NCBI RefSeq assembly: GCF_003710915.1
Contig: NZ_RHHR01000028.1
Span: 62,001 to 126,000, forward strand
Direction: 5' to 3'
From: Brevibacillus invocatus
Lineage (GTDB): Bacteria; Bacillota; Bacilli; Brevibacillales; Brevibacillaceae
Length of the DNA stretch: 64,000 bases
Both the position numbers and the translations under genes were made by a program. The notes below the pieces were generated by a model. The model ran no database searches. It worked only from the letters and a program-made list of their open reading frames with translations, and had not been told where the DNA came from. This document shows, piece after piece, positions 25,720 to 34,092 of the stretch; the first letter of the stretch is position 1, and the number at the start of each line of letters is the position of its first letter.

Positions 25720-26655
25720 ATGCCATTAGATCCCCAAGCAAAAGCATTTCTGGATATGAATGAAGCGGCGGGTGCACCACCTACCAGTTCCATGACACCC
25801 GAGGAAAACAGAGAGCGTACAGCAGATTTGGGAAAATTGGCGGGTATCCCAAAAGAGATTGCGAAGATTGAAAATCGGATGATCCCTGTCGATGGCGGGG
25901 AAATCGGTGTCCGGCTCTATACGCCGAATGGGCTTGGTCCCTTTCCTGTGTTCGTCTATTTTCACGGGGGAGGCTGGGTGATCGGCAATCTGGAGACGGT
26001 CGATACCCTTTGCCGAAATATAGCCCATGAGTCGGAATGTCTGGTCATCTCTGTCGATTACAGGCTCGCACCGGAGCACAAGTTTCCTGTTCCAGTAGAG
26101 GACTGTTACGCCGCTGTAGAGTGGGCTGCACAGCATGCCTCTTCTCTGAATGGCGATGGGACAAAGCTTGCAATCGGAGGGGACAGCGCCGGCGGAAATC
26201 TGGCTGCAGTGGTTGCGCAGCAGGCAAAACAACGGGGTGGCCCGCCCATCTCGTTCCAAGCACTGATCTATCCCGCCACTCAGCTTGGTGGTGAGACAGA
26301 ATCGTATCGGGAGAACGGCGAGGGGTATTTTCTCACTGCCGACAGTATGCAGTGGTTTTTCCGACAGTATTTGAACGATGAGGAAGAAAGGAAGAGCGTG
26401 CTCGCCTCACCCTTGCTGAACGAAGATCTCGCTGGCTTGCCGCCTGCATTGGTGATCACGGCCGAATACGACCCGCTGCGTGATGAAGGAGCGATGTACG
26501 CAGACAAGCTCAGACAGGCGGGGGTCCCAGTCGAATACACCTGCTACGAAGGCATGATCCACGGCTTCTTCTGGATGGCGGGAATGATGGACAAAGGCGC
26601 TCAGGCTGTATCGCAGGTGTCGAGCAGCTTGCGATCTGTTTTCCAGCGGCTCTGA
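25720..26655 (+). CDS. Alpha/beta hydrolase, hormone-sensitive-lipase type esterase
   Basis: A 311-residue cytoplasmic carboxylesterase. The oxyanion motif HGGGW starts at H82, the nucleophile is S156 in GDSAGGN, and the triad is completed by D251 (EYDPLRDEG) and H281 (MIHGF). There is no signal peptide. Its place behind alcohol and aldehyde dehydrogenases suggests release of an alcohol from an ester that the two neighbours then oxidise. Short-chain ester preference is usual for the family. Confidence 0.92.
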   Translation: MPLDPQAKAFLDMNEAAGAPPTSSMTPEENRERTADLGKLAGIPKEIAKIENRMIPVDGGEIGVRLYTPNGLGPFPVFVYFHGGGWVIGNLETVDTLCRNIAHESECLVISVDYRLAPEHKFPVPVEDCYAAVEWAAQHASSLNGDGTKLAIGGDSAGGNLAAVVAQQAKQRGGPPISFQALIYPATQLGGETESYRENGEGYFLTADSMQWFFRQYLNDEEERKSVLASPLLNEDLAGLPPALVITAEYDPLRDEGAMYADKLRQAGVPVEYTCYEGMIHGFFWMAGMMDKGAQAVSQVSSSLRSVFQRL

Positions 26656-26688
26656 TGAAAAGCCAAGCAGTGAAAGGGGGAACTGGGG

Positions 26689-26945
26689 ATGAAGTTCGTC
26701 GCATTTCACCTGATGCCTTATCGGGAATTGCCTGCAGACTTCGAGCAAAGCTACCCGAGCGTCTGGGTGACGCCGCCTAAAGAGCTGTATGATCCCCGAA
26801 AAGGGCACCGGATGTATCATGACTATCTGGATGAGCTGGAATTTGCCGTTGATCTCGGCTACGACGCTGTAGGGGTGAACGAACACCACAGCAATGCCTA
26901 CGGACTGATGCCGTCTCCCAATTTGATGGGATCGATTCTCTCCGG
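26689..26945 (+). pseudogene. N-terminal fragment of a luciferase-like flavin monooxygenase
   Basis: With a normal start and GGGGG ribosome site, the frame begins MKFVAFHLMPYRELPADF and runs through VGVNEHHSNAYGLMPSPNLM. This is the N-terminal quarter of an LLM-class flavin-dependent oxidoreductase. Family members run to more than 300 residues, but here homology ends near SPNLMGSILS. The next codons (SGGSVETYDG, stop at 26971) are hydrolase DNA read in the wrong frame. A deletion has therefore removed the rest of this gene and the front of the next. The fragment lacks most of the barrel and cannot be active. Confidence 0.8.
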
Positions 26946-27239
26946 AGGCAGTGTGGAGACGTACGACGGATGAACTCATTCATCACATGGTGGCAGATCC
27001 CGGATAAGGGACTGAAGTTCCGCATACATCGAATCAAGGCTCCCACGCTCTTGATCTGGGGTGTTCAGGATCGATTTATTCCTCCATCCTACGCTACGGA
27101 TTTCCATCAACGAATTGCAGGATCAAGACTCGATCTGATAGATGGAGCCGGGCATTTGGTGACTCTGGAGCAGCCGGCTGCAGTCTTGGATTCGATTCGT
27201 CGTTTTACTACCAGTATTCTGAAGGCTAGTACCTGTTAG
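26942..27239 (+). pseudogene. C-terminal fragment of an alpha/beta hydrolase
   Basis: From about 26942 one frame reads PEAVWRRTTDELIHHMVADPG, then a frameshift near 27000 moves to KGLKFRIHRIKAPTLLIWGV. The sequence then runs through QDRFIPPSYA and DGAGHLVTLEQP to the stop at 27239. These are the acid and histidine regions of an alpha/beta hydrolase lacking its nucleophile half. The frame can be opened from an ATG at 26970, but that start is in out-of-frame sequence. I treat it as a broken gene with two lesions. Confidence 0.75.
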
Positions 27240-27272
27240 CAACACCACTTATTGAAAACAGGAGGGATTCAT

Positions 27273-28160
27273 GTGAGAGACCATTTTATCTCGACCAGCG
27301 CGCGTGGAATCAATACGGAGCTGTTGCCGTACCAGCTGTATCAAAAAGCGAAGCGTTTCGGAATCTGGAACCCGCAGGATATCAGCTTTGCTCAGGATAA
27401 AGAGGATTTCGCCAACATGAATGATCAGCAAAAAGAAGAGACGCTTCGTCGGATCTCCGGTTTTCTCGGGGGCGAGGAGGCAGTAACGCTGGACCTTCTC
27501 CCCTTGATCATGGTGATCGCTGAAGAAGGCAGGCTTGAGGAAGAAATGTTCCTCACTACCTTCCTGTTTGAAGAAGCGAAGCATACCGAGTTTTTCCGAC
27601 TCGTACTGGACAATCTCGGCATCAAGGAAGACCTGTCCCATTTTCATGGAGATGTCTACAAACAGATCTTTCATGAGATGTTGCCGGAAGCAATGAACAG
27701 ATTGCGGACAGACAAATCGCCTGAGGCCATAGCAGAGGCTTCGACGGTCTACAACATGTTCGTGGAGGGAGTGCTTGCCGAGACGGGATACTTCGGATTT
27801 TACGAAGGATTGAACAAGACAGGCATCATGCCGGGATTGATGGAGGGAGTCGGCTATATCAAGACAGACGAGGCGCGCCATATCGGGTACGGGACCTTCC
27901 TTCTCCAGCGCTTGATCTGTGAGCATCCGCACGTGTACGACGTAATCGTCAAAAAAATGGCAGAGCTTGCGCCGATGGCTGGTCAGCTGTATCAAGGGCT
28001 CGATCCAGCGCTGGAAACAAGTGCATTGGGTGTTCGCTTGACAGACGTGCAGCAGTTCCTGAAGAAGCAGCTTGCCGTACGCATGGAGGTACTGTCCCGA
28101 GCCAGAGGAAAAACGATGGAAGAGCTGTACAAACAATCACCAGCAGCGGTTGATGCATAG
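27273..28160 (+). CDS. R2-like ligand-binding oxidase (R2lox)
   Basis: A 295-residue ferritin-fold protein of the R2lox group, relatives of ribonucleotide reductase R2 that use a Mn/Fe centre and bind a fatty-acid-like ligand. Metal-ligand motifs are visible in order: GGEEAVT, FEEAKH, VYNMFVEG and DEARH. The valine (V71) and tyrosine (Y160) that form the family's cross-link are present. The start is GTG 27273 after AGGAGGG; a TTG at 27252 precedes that site. No R1 subunit is near, arguing against true ribonucleotide reductase. It lies just before a sigma-54 activator gene. Its physiological reaction is unknown in the whole family. Confidence 0.85.
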   Translation: MRDHFISTSARGINTELLPYQLYQKAKRFGIWNPQDISFAQDKEDFANMNDQQKEETLRRISGFLGGEEAVTLDLLPLIMVIAEEGRLEEEMFLTTFLFEEAKHTEFFRLVLDNLGIKEDLSHFHGDVYKQIFHEMLPEAMNRLRTDKSPEAIAEASTVYNMFVEGVLAETGYFGFYEGLNKTGIMPGLMEGVGYIKTDEARHIGYGTFLLQRLICEHPHVYDVIVKKMAELAPMAGQLYQGLDPALETSALGVRLTDVQQFLKKQLAVRMEVLSRARGKTMEELYKQSPAAVDA

Positions 28161-28284
28161 TCATTAACCGAACTGTCCGAGAAAGTTGCTTCTTTTTTCG
28201 GAGCCTGAAACAAGGCTCCTTTTCCCGTTCTGTCGTGACGAGCGCGCATGGAGGGCAAAGAGTGTGCAAAAGGGGGTCTTCAAC

Positions 28285-29994
28285 ATGCATGATCATGGTT
28301 GGATGGAGGTTATCCCGTTTCCAGTCGTAGTCACAGGGCCAGATGAGGAGATTTTGAATGGCAATCTGCCTTTTCAGGAGCTATTGCCAGTGAAAGAAAG
28401 AGAACGGATCAACGGACTTCGATTGGGAGAGTTGTTCGAGGGCTGGGAAGCGTGGAACGAGACTCAGCGATATGGCAGGTACAAGGATCGGTCGTTTTTG
28501 CTAACGCGAAGCAGCACGGATGTCCAAAATGGCATGACCGTCTGGGTTTGCACGGACGGAGGGCATATTTATTCGCTTCTGCAGCGGGAAAAGGAATTGG
28601 AGCGCGAGCTGGACGCGATCATGGACAGCTCTGAGGATATTATTTACATCACCAACCCGGATGGCATGACCCTACGGACCAATCGCGCAATCAGACGGTT
28701 CACGGGGATGCCCGAGGAGGCTTTTATCGGAAAAAACGTGAAGGAACTGATGGAGCAGGGCATTCTGCAAGAAACGCTGACATTTCGCGTGTTGGCGGAA
28801 GGCAAGGCCGTCCGTACTGCTCCGCAAAGCATGGATGCCAAACAAAATACGTTGAAAACCGCGATCCCGGTGTTTAATGATGCAGGGCAAATCGAAAAAG
28901 TCGTGACCTATGTCAGGGACTTGTCCAAGCAGAATCAGCTGTACCAGGAATTGATTCGCGCCCTGGAGGAGAACGACGTGTACAAAAAAGAGCTGAAAGA
29001 GCTGAAAACAAAAGCGAGGCCGGACTACGGCGTGATCGTGGAAAGCAAAAAAATGGCGGATATTTACGAAATGGCGGAGCGGATCGCCGATGTAGATGCC
29101 ACAGTCCTCATACTGGGCGAGACAGGTGTGGGCAAAGACGTATTGGCTCGCAGCATCTATCAGGCGAGCCAGCGTAAGGACAAGGGGGAATTCGTGAAGA
29201 TCAACTGTGGGGCAATCCCACATGACTTGCTGGAGTCGGAGCTGTTCGGCTATGAGCCGGGTTCGTTTACCGGTGCCAGCAGATCGGGAAAGCAGGGGAT
29301 CTTTGAGCAGGCAGACCAGGGTGTGCTGTTTCTCGATGAGGTGGGAGAGCTTCCGATGTCCTTGCAGGTAAAGCTCTTGCGTGTCCTGCAGGAAAAGCAG
29401 ATACAACGAATCGGCGCAACAAAGTCGAAGCAGGTGGATGTCCGACTGATCGCTGCGACCAACCGCGACCTGAAGCAGATGGTCAGACTGGGCACATTTC
29501 GCGAGGATTTGTACTATCGCTTGAATGTCATCCCGATTCTGATTCCGGCACTGCGCGAGCGCAAAGAGGATATTTTGCCAATGGTCCAATACTTCCTCAG
29601 CCATTTAAACGGAAAATACAAGCTCTCCAAGACGTTTAGCTCCTGCATGCGAGAGTTTTTCTATCGCCATCACTGGTCGGGAAACGTGCGCGAGCTGGCT
29701 AATCTGGTGGAGCGGTTGATTCTTACGGTTCCGGCCAAGGAAATCACGGTGAAGGATCTGCCGCCTGAATACCAGGAGCAGGATGATCGTGTCATCACTT
29801 GTGCCAGACTCATGCCGTTGAAGGAAGCAGCGGAAATGGCGGAGAGGGAGATGCTGGCGCTGGCTGTTCAACAATTTCACAGCACGTACAAGCTGGCAGA
29901 AGAGCTGGGGACCAGTCAGACGACGATCGTACGAAAGCTGAAAAAATACAAATTGTCCACTGACCATTTCCTTGATCATGCCGAATCGGTTTAG
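28285..29994 (+). CDS. PAS-domain sigma-54-dependent activator
   Basis: A 569-residue enhancer-binding protein. A degenerate PAS-like region (about 5-70) and a clearer PAS domain (about 115-240, with MDSSEDIIYITNPDG) precede a short coiled segment. The AAA+ domain has Walker A GETGVGKD (278-285), the sigma-54 contact loop GSFTGA (326-331, serine in place of the usual alanine) and VLFLDEVGE. A TyrR-type helix-turn-helix (YKLAEELGTSQTTIVRKLKKY) ends the protein. There is no receiver domain, so PAS ligand binding is the likely switch. A sigma-54 promoter and repeated sites follow immediately, so its target is probably the operon downstream. Confidence 0.93.
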   Translation: MHDHGWMEVIPFPVVVTGPDEEILNGNLPFQELLPVKERERINGLRLGELFEGWEAWNETQRYGRYKDRSFLLTRSSTDVQNGMTVWVCTDGGHIYSLLQREKELERELDAIMDSSEDIIYITNPDGMTLRTNRAIRRFTGMPEEAFIGKNVKELMEQGILQETLTFRVLAEGKAVRTAPQSMDAKQNTLKTAIPVFNDAGQIEKVVTYVRDLSKQNQLYQELIRALEENDVYKKELKELKTKARPDYGVIVESKKMADIYEMAERIADVDATVLILGETGVGKDVLARSIYQASQRKDKGEFVKINCGAIPHDLLESELFGYEPGSFTGASRSGKQGIFEQADQGVLFLDEVGELPMSLQVKLLRVLQEKQIQRIGATKSKQVDVRLIAATNRDLKQMVRLGTFREDLYYRLNVIPILIPALRERKEDILPMVQYFLSHLNGKYKLSKTFSSCMREFFYRHHWSGNVRELANLVERLILTVPAKEITVKDLPPEYQEQDDRVITCARLMPLKEAAEMAEREMLALAVQQFHSTYKLAEELGTSQTTIVRKLKKYKLSTDHFLDHAESV

Positions 29995-30035
29995 GCTACT
30001 GTCAGGGCAAAAAGGGAGCAAGACCGACCCAAGTT

Positions 30036-30095
30036 TGACTCGTCGAACCCAAAATGACTCGGGTTTTTGGCGTGAAGCGAGTCCATTGTGACTCG
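30036..30095. promoter_or_regulatory. Candidate enhancer sites: repeated TGACTCG
   Basis: TGACTCG occurs at 30036-30042, 30055-30061 and 30089-30095. An inverted CGAGTCCA at 30078-30085 makes a palindrome with the second copy. They lie 50 to 110 bases upstream of the -24 box, where sigma-54 activators bind. Binding by the activator at 28.3-30.0 kb is inferred. Confidence 0.65.
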
Positions 30096-30144
30096 GTATG
30101 CGATATTCATGCGATAGTCTTTATTGTTTCGCAGTCTGATCGTA

Positions 30145-30159
30145 TGGCACGGCCATTGC
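30145..30159 (+). promoter_or_regulatory. Sigma-54 (-24/-12) promoter
   Basis: TGGCAC (30145-30150), five bases and TTGC (30156-30159) match the sigma-54 consensus fully. The promoter lies 31 bases before the first gene of the catabolic operon. Confidence 0.88.
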
Positions 30160-30190
30160 AAATAGCTAAAAGGTGTAGAAAGGAATCGAC

Positions 30191-31159
30191 TTGCACATGG
30201 AGGTGAGCGATACGCATATTCTTCCAATCAAAATGTCTACCACGTTTGCGAAAGGAAATGTAAACGCCTTCATTTTGCCCGGTTCCCCTGTAACGCTGGT
30301 AGATGCCGGGACGCATTTGCCTGGGTCGATTCAGCAGCTTCGGGAGGGAATGGCTGAGGTGGGCTTTACCTTTCAGGATGTGGAGCAAATCGTCGTCACA
30401 CACATGCATACGGACCATTATGGAGGGGTTTCGGCCATCTTGCAGGAAACCGATGCAGTCGTCTATGTGCACAGACAGGCGATGGGGATGCTGGAGCATG
30501 GAAAAGAAGGATTTGAGCGGGACGAGGAATTCATGCGGAGGTTTATCGAGGAATGCGGAGCCGCTGAGCTGCTCAAGCGGCAGCGCAAGTTCTACCCGCT
30601 GCACTGGAAAGAGGTTCGCTATTTGGAAGAAGGAGACGTGCTGACGGCAGGAGGACGAGAGTGGAAGGTGCTCTACACACCCGGGCACAGTCAGTCAGAT
30701 ATTTGCCTTTGGGATGTGGATTCGGGAGATACGATTGTAGGCGATTTTCTTTTGCAGGAGATTTCCTCGAATGCCTTCATCACCCCGCCTGATAAGCGAG
30801 AAGAACGTCGTCCCAGACCGCTGATGCAGATGAGAGAATCGTTTCGCCACGTCTACGAGCTTCCCTTGAGCACGATTTATCCCGGTCATGGTGACCCATT
30901 CACCGATTTTCGTGCTCTCATCGATCAGCGTCTTCAAGAGCAGGAGGATCGCTGCGACAAAATTGTATTACTGCTGGCACAAGGTCCCCGCACGGTCTAT
31001 GAGCTGACGCGTGAGCTGTTTCCCTGGCTGCAGGAGAATGGCATGTTTTTAGGACTTTCCGAAGTGCAGGGGCATCTCGATTTGCTTTTGGAGCGCAGTC
31101 GGGTACAGGTGGAGCGCCGTGATTCGGTCGCCTGGTATCAGGCAGTTCAAGAAAGGTAG
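30191..31159 (+). CDS. Metallo-beta-lactamase-fold hydrolase (first in operon)
   Basis: A 322-residue hydrolase with the metal motif HMHTDH (H71, H73, D75, H76). Further ligands lie in YTPGHSQSD, VGDFLLQ and YPGHGDPF. The C-terminal 90 residues form a helical tail of the type seen in group B MBL-fold thioesterase-like proteins (LAQGPRTVYELTRELFP). The start is taken as TTG 30191, with AAAGGA upstream; ATG 30197 is possible. As the first gene after the sigma-54 promoter it may open a lactone or cleave a thioester of the operon's substrate; this is inference. Confidence 0.85.
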   Translation: MHMEVSDTHILPIKMSTTFAKGNVNAFILPGSPVTLVDAGTHLPGSIQQLREGMAEVGFTFQDVEQIVVTHMHTDHYGGVSAILQETDAVVYVHRQAMGMLEHGKEGFERDEEFMRRFIEECGAAELLKRQRKFYPLHWKEVRYLEEGDVLTAGGREWKVLYTPGHSQSDICLWDVDSGDTIVGDFLLQEISSNAFITPPDKREERRPRPLMQMRESFRHVYELPLSTIYPGHGDPFTDFRALIDQRLQEQEDRCDKIVLLLAQGPRTVYELTRELFPWLQENGMFLGLSEVQGHLDLLLERSRVQVERRDSVAWYQAVQER

Positions 31160-31173
31160 AGAGGAGAATCGTG

Positions 31174-31932
31174 ATGAGTCGACTACAGGACAGGGTGGCG
31201 GTTGTGACCGGTGCTGCCAGAGGGATTGGGGCAGCAACGGCGATGCGCTTGGCTCAGGATGGGGCAAAAGTGGGCGTGTTAGATTTGAATGAAGAAGCTT
31301 GCCAGGAGGTGGTTCAGCGAATTCGTGAGTCTGGAGGCGAAGCGGTTGCCGTAGGCTGCAATGTGGCGGATGGCCAGCAGGTTGAAGAGGCCATCAACAC
31401 GGTTGTCAGCCAGTTTGGAAGACTCGATATTTTGGTGAACAACGCTGGGGTGCTACGGGATAATCTACTGTTCAAAATGTCCGAGGACGATTGGGACACG
31501 GTGATGAACGTCCACCTGAAGGGCAGCTTTTTAGCGAGTCGGGCAGCTCAAAAGCACATGGTCAACCAAAAGTACGGAAAGATAGTCAACACGAGCTCCA
31601 CATCGGCGCTGGGCAATCGCGGTCAAGCCAACTACTCGGCTGCAAAGGCAGGTCTTCAGGGCTTTACCAAGACGCTGGCTATCGAGCTCGGTCCCTTTAA
31701 TATCAATGTCAATGCGGTAGCCCCGGGCTTTATTGCAACCGATATGACCAAAGCAACAGCAGAGAGGGTCGGCATCGATTTTGAGGAAAACAAGCGCTTG
31801 GCATCAGAGCGTATACCGCTTCGCCGGGTTGGACAGCCCGAGGATGTCGCCAACGTGATCGCTTTTCTTGTCAGTGACGAGGCCAGCTACGTGTCCGGGC
31901 AAGTCATCTACGTCAACGGAGGCAACCGCTAG
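31174..31932 (+). CDS. FabG-like short-chain dehydrogenase
   Basis: A 252-residue SDR. It has the cofactor motif [15 protein letters not shown], and the catalytic serine in NTSSTSA with Y154 and K158 (YSAAK). It resembles beta-ketoacyl reductases; in this operon it would more likely oxidise a 3-hydroxyacyl-CoA made by the MaoC-type hydratases, matching their R stereochemistry. The ATG at 31174 sits 3 bases after a GTG that is also in frame. It follows the hydrolase by 14 bases. Confidence 0.92.
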   Translation: MSRLQDRVAVVTGAARGIGAATAMRLAQDGAKVGVLDLNEEACQEVVQRIRESGGEAVAVGCNVADGQQVEEAINTVVSQFGRLDILVNNAGVLRDNLLFKMSEDDWDTVMNVHLKGSFLASRAAQKHMVNQKYGKIVNTSSTSALGNRGQANYSAAKAGLQGFTKTLAIELGPFNINVNAVAPGFIATDMTKATAERVGIDFEENKRLASERIPLRRVGQPEDVANVIAFLVSDEASYVSGQVIYVNGGNR

Positions 31933-31989
31933 TCAGGCCAAACATCGCAAGGCAGCCACTATGTAAGGACCATATAAGGGGGATGCGAA

Positions 31990-33159
31990 ATGGATTTTAC
32001 TTTGACCGACGAGCAAAAAATGATTCAGAAGACGGTGCGGGAATTTGTGCAGAAGGAACTGATGCCTTTGGAGCAGCAGGTACTGCGCAATGAGCGGGAA
32101 GGGCGCGATGGCGTGTCCAAGGAAGAAATTCAGAAGATTCGGATGAAAGCAAAGCAGGCAGGCTTCTGGGGCATCAATACGCCGGAAGAGTACGGTGGAG
32201 CCAACCTTGGGCCCGTCATGACGGCGTTGATCATGATGGAGCTGGGACGTACCTACGTGCCGTTCAGCTTTGGCGGTTCGGCCGACAACATCTTGTACTA
32301 CTGCAATGAAGAGCAGAAAAAACGGTATTTGATCCCGACCATCGAAGGGGAGCGCCGTTCCTGCTTCGCGCTGACAGAGCCAGGGGCCGGCTCGGATGCT
32401 GCCAATATCAAAATGTCTGCGGTCAAGGACGGCGACGAGTGGGTGCTGAATGGAGAAAAGGTATTCATCACCAACGGGAATGAGGCAGATTTCGCGATGG
32501 TATTCGCGGTGACAGACAAGGAAAAAGGTGCTCGCGGTGGTGTTACCTGCTTCCTCGTCGACCGCGATATGGGCTGGCGCTCGGAGCCGATCCATACGAT
32601 GGGCGAGTGGGGACCCGCATCCTTGATTTTCGAAAATGTGCGTGTTCCGGAAGAAAACATCCTGGGAGAGCTGGGCCGTGGATTCGAGCTAGGCATGCAG
32701 TGGATCGGGCAAGGTAGATGGGTTATTCCGGCTCGTGCAGTAGGTACAGCGGAGCGTCTGCTGCAAATGGGCATCGATTACGCGAACACCCGTCATACCT
32801 TTGGCAAACCGATAGCGGAGCGGCAGGCGATCCAGTGGATGATTGCAGATTCCGCAGTCGAGATCGAAGCCACCCGTTGGATTGTCTTGCGCGCTGCCTG
32901 GATGGCGGAAAATGGCCAGGATGCGCGCCATCAGTCCTCGATGGCTAAACTGTACGGCTCCAATATGGCAGACCGTGTCGTGGACCGCGTCCTGCAAATT
33001 CACGGAGGAATGGGCTACACCAAGGAGCTGCCGATTGAGCGCTGGTATCGCGAAATCCGCCTGTGGCGCATTTTTGAGGGAACCGATGAAATCCAGCGTT
33101 ACATCATCTCCCGCAACCTGCTGAAAGGAAATGTAAAAGTGGGAGAGCTGCTGGCTTGA
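31990..33159 (+). CDS. Acyl-CoA dehydrogenase
   Basis: A 389-residue flavoenzyme for the first step of beta-oxidation. Conserved blocks are present: ALTEPGAGSDA (FAD and substrate contacts), FITNG, YANTRHTFGKPIAERQAI and QIHGGMGYTKELPIERWYR. The catalytic base is probably E363 in IFEGTDEIQ. It transfers electrons to an electron-transfer flavoprotein encoded elsewhere. Its substrate chain cannot be read from sequence; the long N-terminal residues EGRDGVSKEE are typical of family members acting on branched or unusual acids, but only weakly so. Confidence 0.94.
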   Translation: MDFTLTDEQKMIQKTVREFVQKELMPLEQQVLRNEREGRDGVSKEEIQKIRMKAKQAGFWGINTPEEYGGANLGPVMTALIMMELGRTYVPFSFGGSADNILYYCNEEQKKRYLIPTIEGERRSCFALTEPGAGSDAANIKMSAVKDGDEWVLNGEKVFITNGNEADFAMVFAVTDKEKGARGGVTCFLVDRDMGWRSEPIHTMGEWGPASLIFENVRVPEENILGELGRGFELGMQWIGQGRWVIPARAVGTAERLLQMGIDYANTRHTFGKPIAERQAIQWMIADSAVEIEATRWIVLRAAWMAENGQDARHQSSMAKLYGSNMADRVVDRVLQIHGGMGYTKELPIERWYREIRLWRIFEGTDEIQRYIISRNLLKGNVKVGELLA

Positions 33160-33191
33160 CGATTTGTACCTTTTAAGAGGGAGGGAGAAGC

Positions 33192-33620
33192 ATGCAGATC
33201 GATCCTGCTGTAATAGGCAGTACTAGTGAAGCGGTACTCATGGAGGTTGAGAAAGGGGCGATACGTGCATTTGCCCATGCCATTGGCGACGAGAATCCGC
33301 TTTTTACAGATGAAGCATACGCTCGCGAGCACGGATACAGCAGCCTGGTCGCTCCGCCTACATTTCCCACGACGTTTCGGGTACCGATTCCACAGGTGAA
33401 ATTTGAGCTGAGTCGGGTCCTGCATGGAGGACAGGAGTACAGCTACACCCGGCCGATCGTCGCCGGGGATGTGCTGCGATGTGTGAATCAGGTTCTCGAT
33501 GTTTATGAACGCGAAGGCAAACAGGGTGGGAAAATGACTTTCCTCGTGACCCGGGTGAAGGGCGAGGATTTGGACGGTCAGCTTGTTTTTACGAGCACCA
33601 GCACCATCATTCTGCGCTGA
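33192..33620 (+). CDS. MaoC-like dehydratase, N-terminal-type subunit
   Basis: A 142-residue hot-dog protein of the MaoC N-terminal (FAS1-like) group, with AIGDENPLFTDEAYAREHGYSSLVAPPTFP. It lacks the catalytic D-x4-H pair, as expected for the structural half of a heterodimeric hydratase. It follows the dehydrogenase by 32 bases and precedes the catalytic partner by 14. Together the two resemble the HadAB/ChsH-type two-subunit enoyl hydratases. Confidence 0.88.
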   Translation: MQIDPAVIGSTSEAVLMEVEKGAIRAFAHAIGDENPLFTDEAYAREHGYSSLVAPPTFPTTFRVPIPQVKFELSRVLHGGQEYSYTRPIVAGDVLRCVNQVLDVYEREGKQGGKMTFLVTRVKGEDLDGQLVFTSTSTIILR

Positions 33621-33634
33621 AAGGAGGGAGCATC

Positions 33635-34051
33635 ATGCAACAAACCATAGATTGGTCGGAGGTCGAGGTTGGGTGCGAGCTTGAGCCCCTCGTCAAGCCA
33701 GCCATCACCAAAGTGCAGCTGCTCAAGTACGCAGGTGCATCAGGCGACTTCAACCTGATCCACACCGATGTCGAGACAGCGCGTCAGGTAGGGCTGCCGG
33801 GGACGATTGCTCACGGCATGCTCAGCATGGGATTCCTGGGGCAATACGCCAGTCAGCTGGCAGGAACGCAAGGCTTTGTCAGCAGACTTCAGGTTCGTTT
33901 TGCCGGCATGGTTTTCCCGGGGGATGTCTTGACGTGTCGTGCAAAAGTGACCAAAAAAGAGAGCAATCAGATCGATTTGGAGCTGTTTGTGGAGAGAGAG
34001 CCTGGCAAGGCATTGACAAGTGGTGAGGCGACCTTGACCTTGCGACCCTAA
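33635..34051 (+). CDS. MaoC-like (R)-specific enoyl hydratase subunit
   Basis: A 138-residue hot-dog protein bearing the catalytic pair D38 and H43 in ASGDFNLIHTD, then GLPGTIAHGMLSMGF. This is the hydratase-2 signature, which adds water to trans-2-enoyl-CoA to give the (R)-3-hydroxy product. It probably works as a heterodimer with the subunit encoded just upstream. The R product suits the FabG-like dehydrogenase, not a FadB-type enzyme. Confidence 0.9.
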   Translation: MQQTIDWSEVEVGCELEPLVKPAITKVQLLKYAGASGDFNLIHTDVETARQVGLPGTIAHGMLSMGFLGQYASQLAGTQGFVSRLQVRFAGMVFPGDVLTCRAKVTKKESNQIDLELFVEREPGKALTSGEATLTLRP

Positions 34052-34092
34052 TTTCTGCATCAGATGCGCAGCAAGAGTAGGAGGAAACAAAA

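Noticed and set aside
26970-27239. A separate small gene starting at ATG 26970
   Set aside because: The first 10 to 12 codons are hydrolase DNA read out of frame, and the rest is only the C-terminal third of a hydrolase; it is better read as a pseudogene.
27273-28160. Ribonucleotide reductase small subunit
   Set aside because: The motif set and the valine/tyrosine pair fit R2lox, and no large-subunit gene is nearby.
30036-30095. A CRISPR-like array
   Set aside because: The TGACTCG units are only 7 bases, unevenly spaced and partly inverted; an activator binding region is a better reading.
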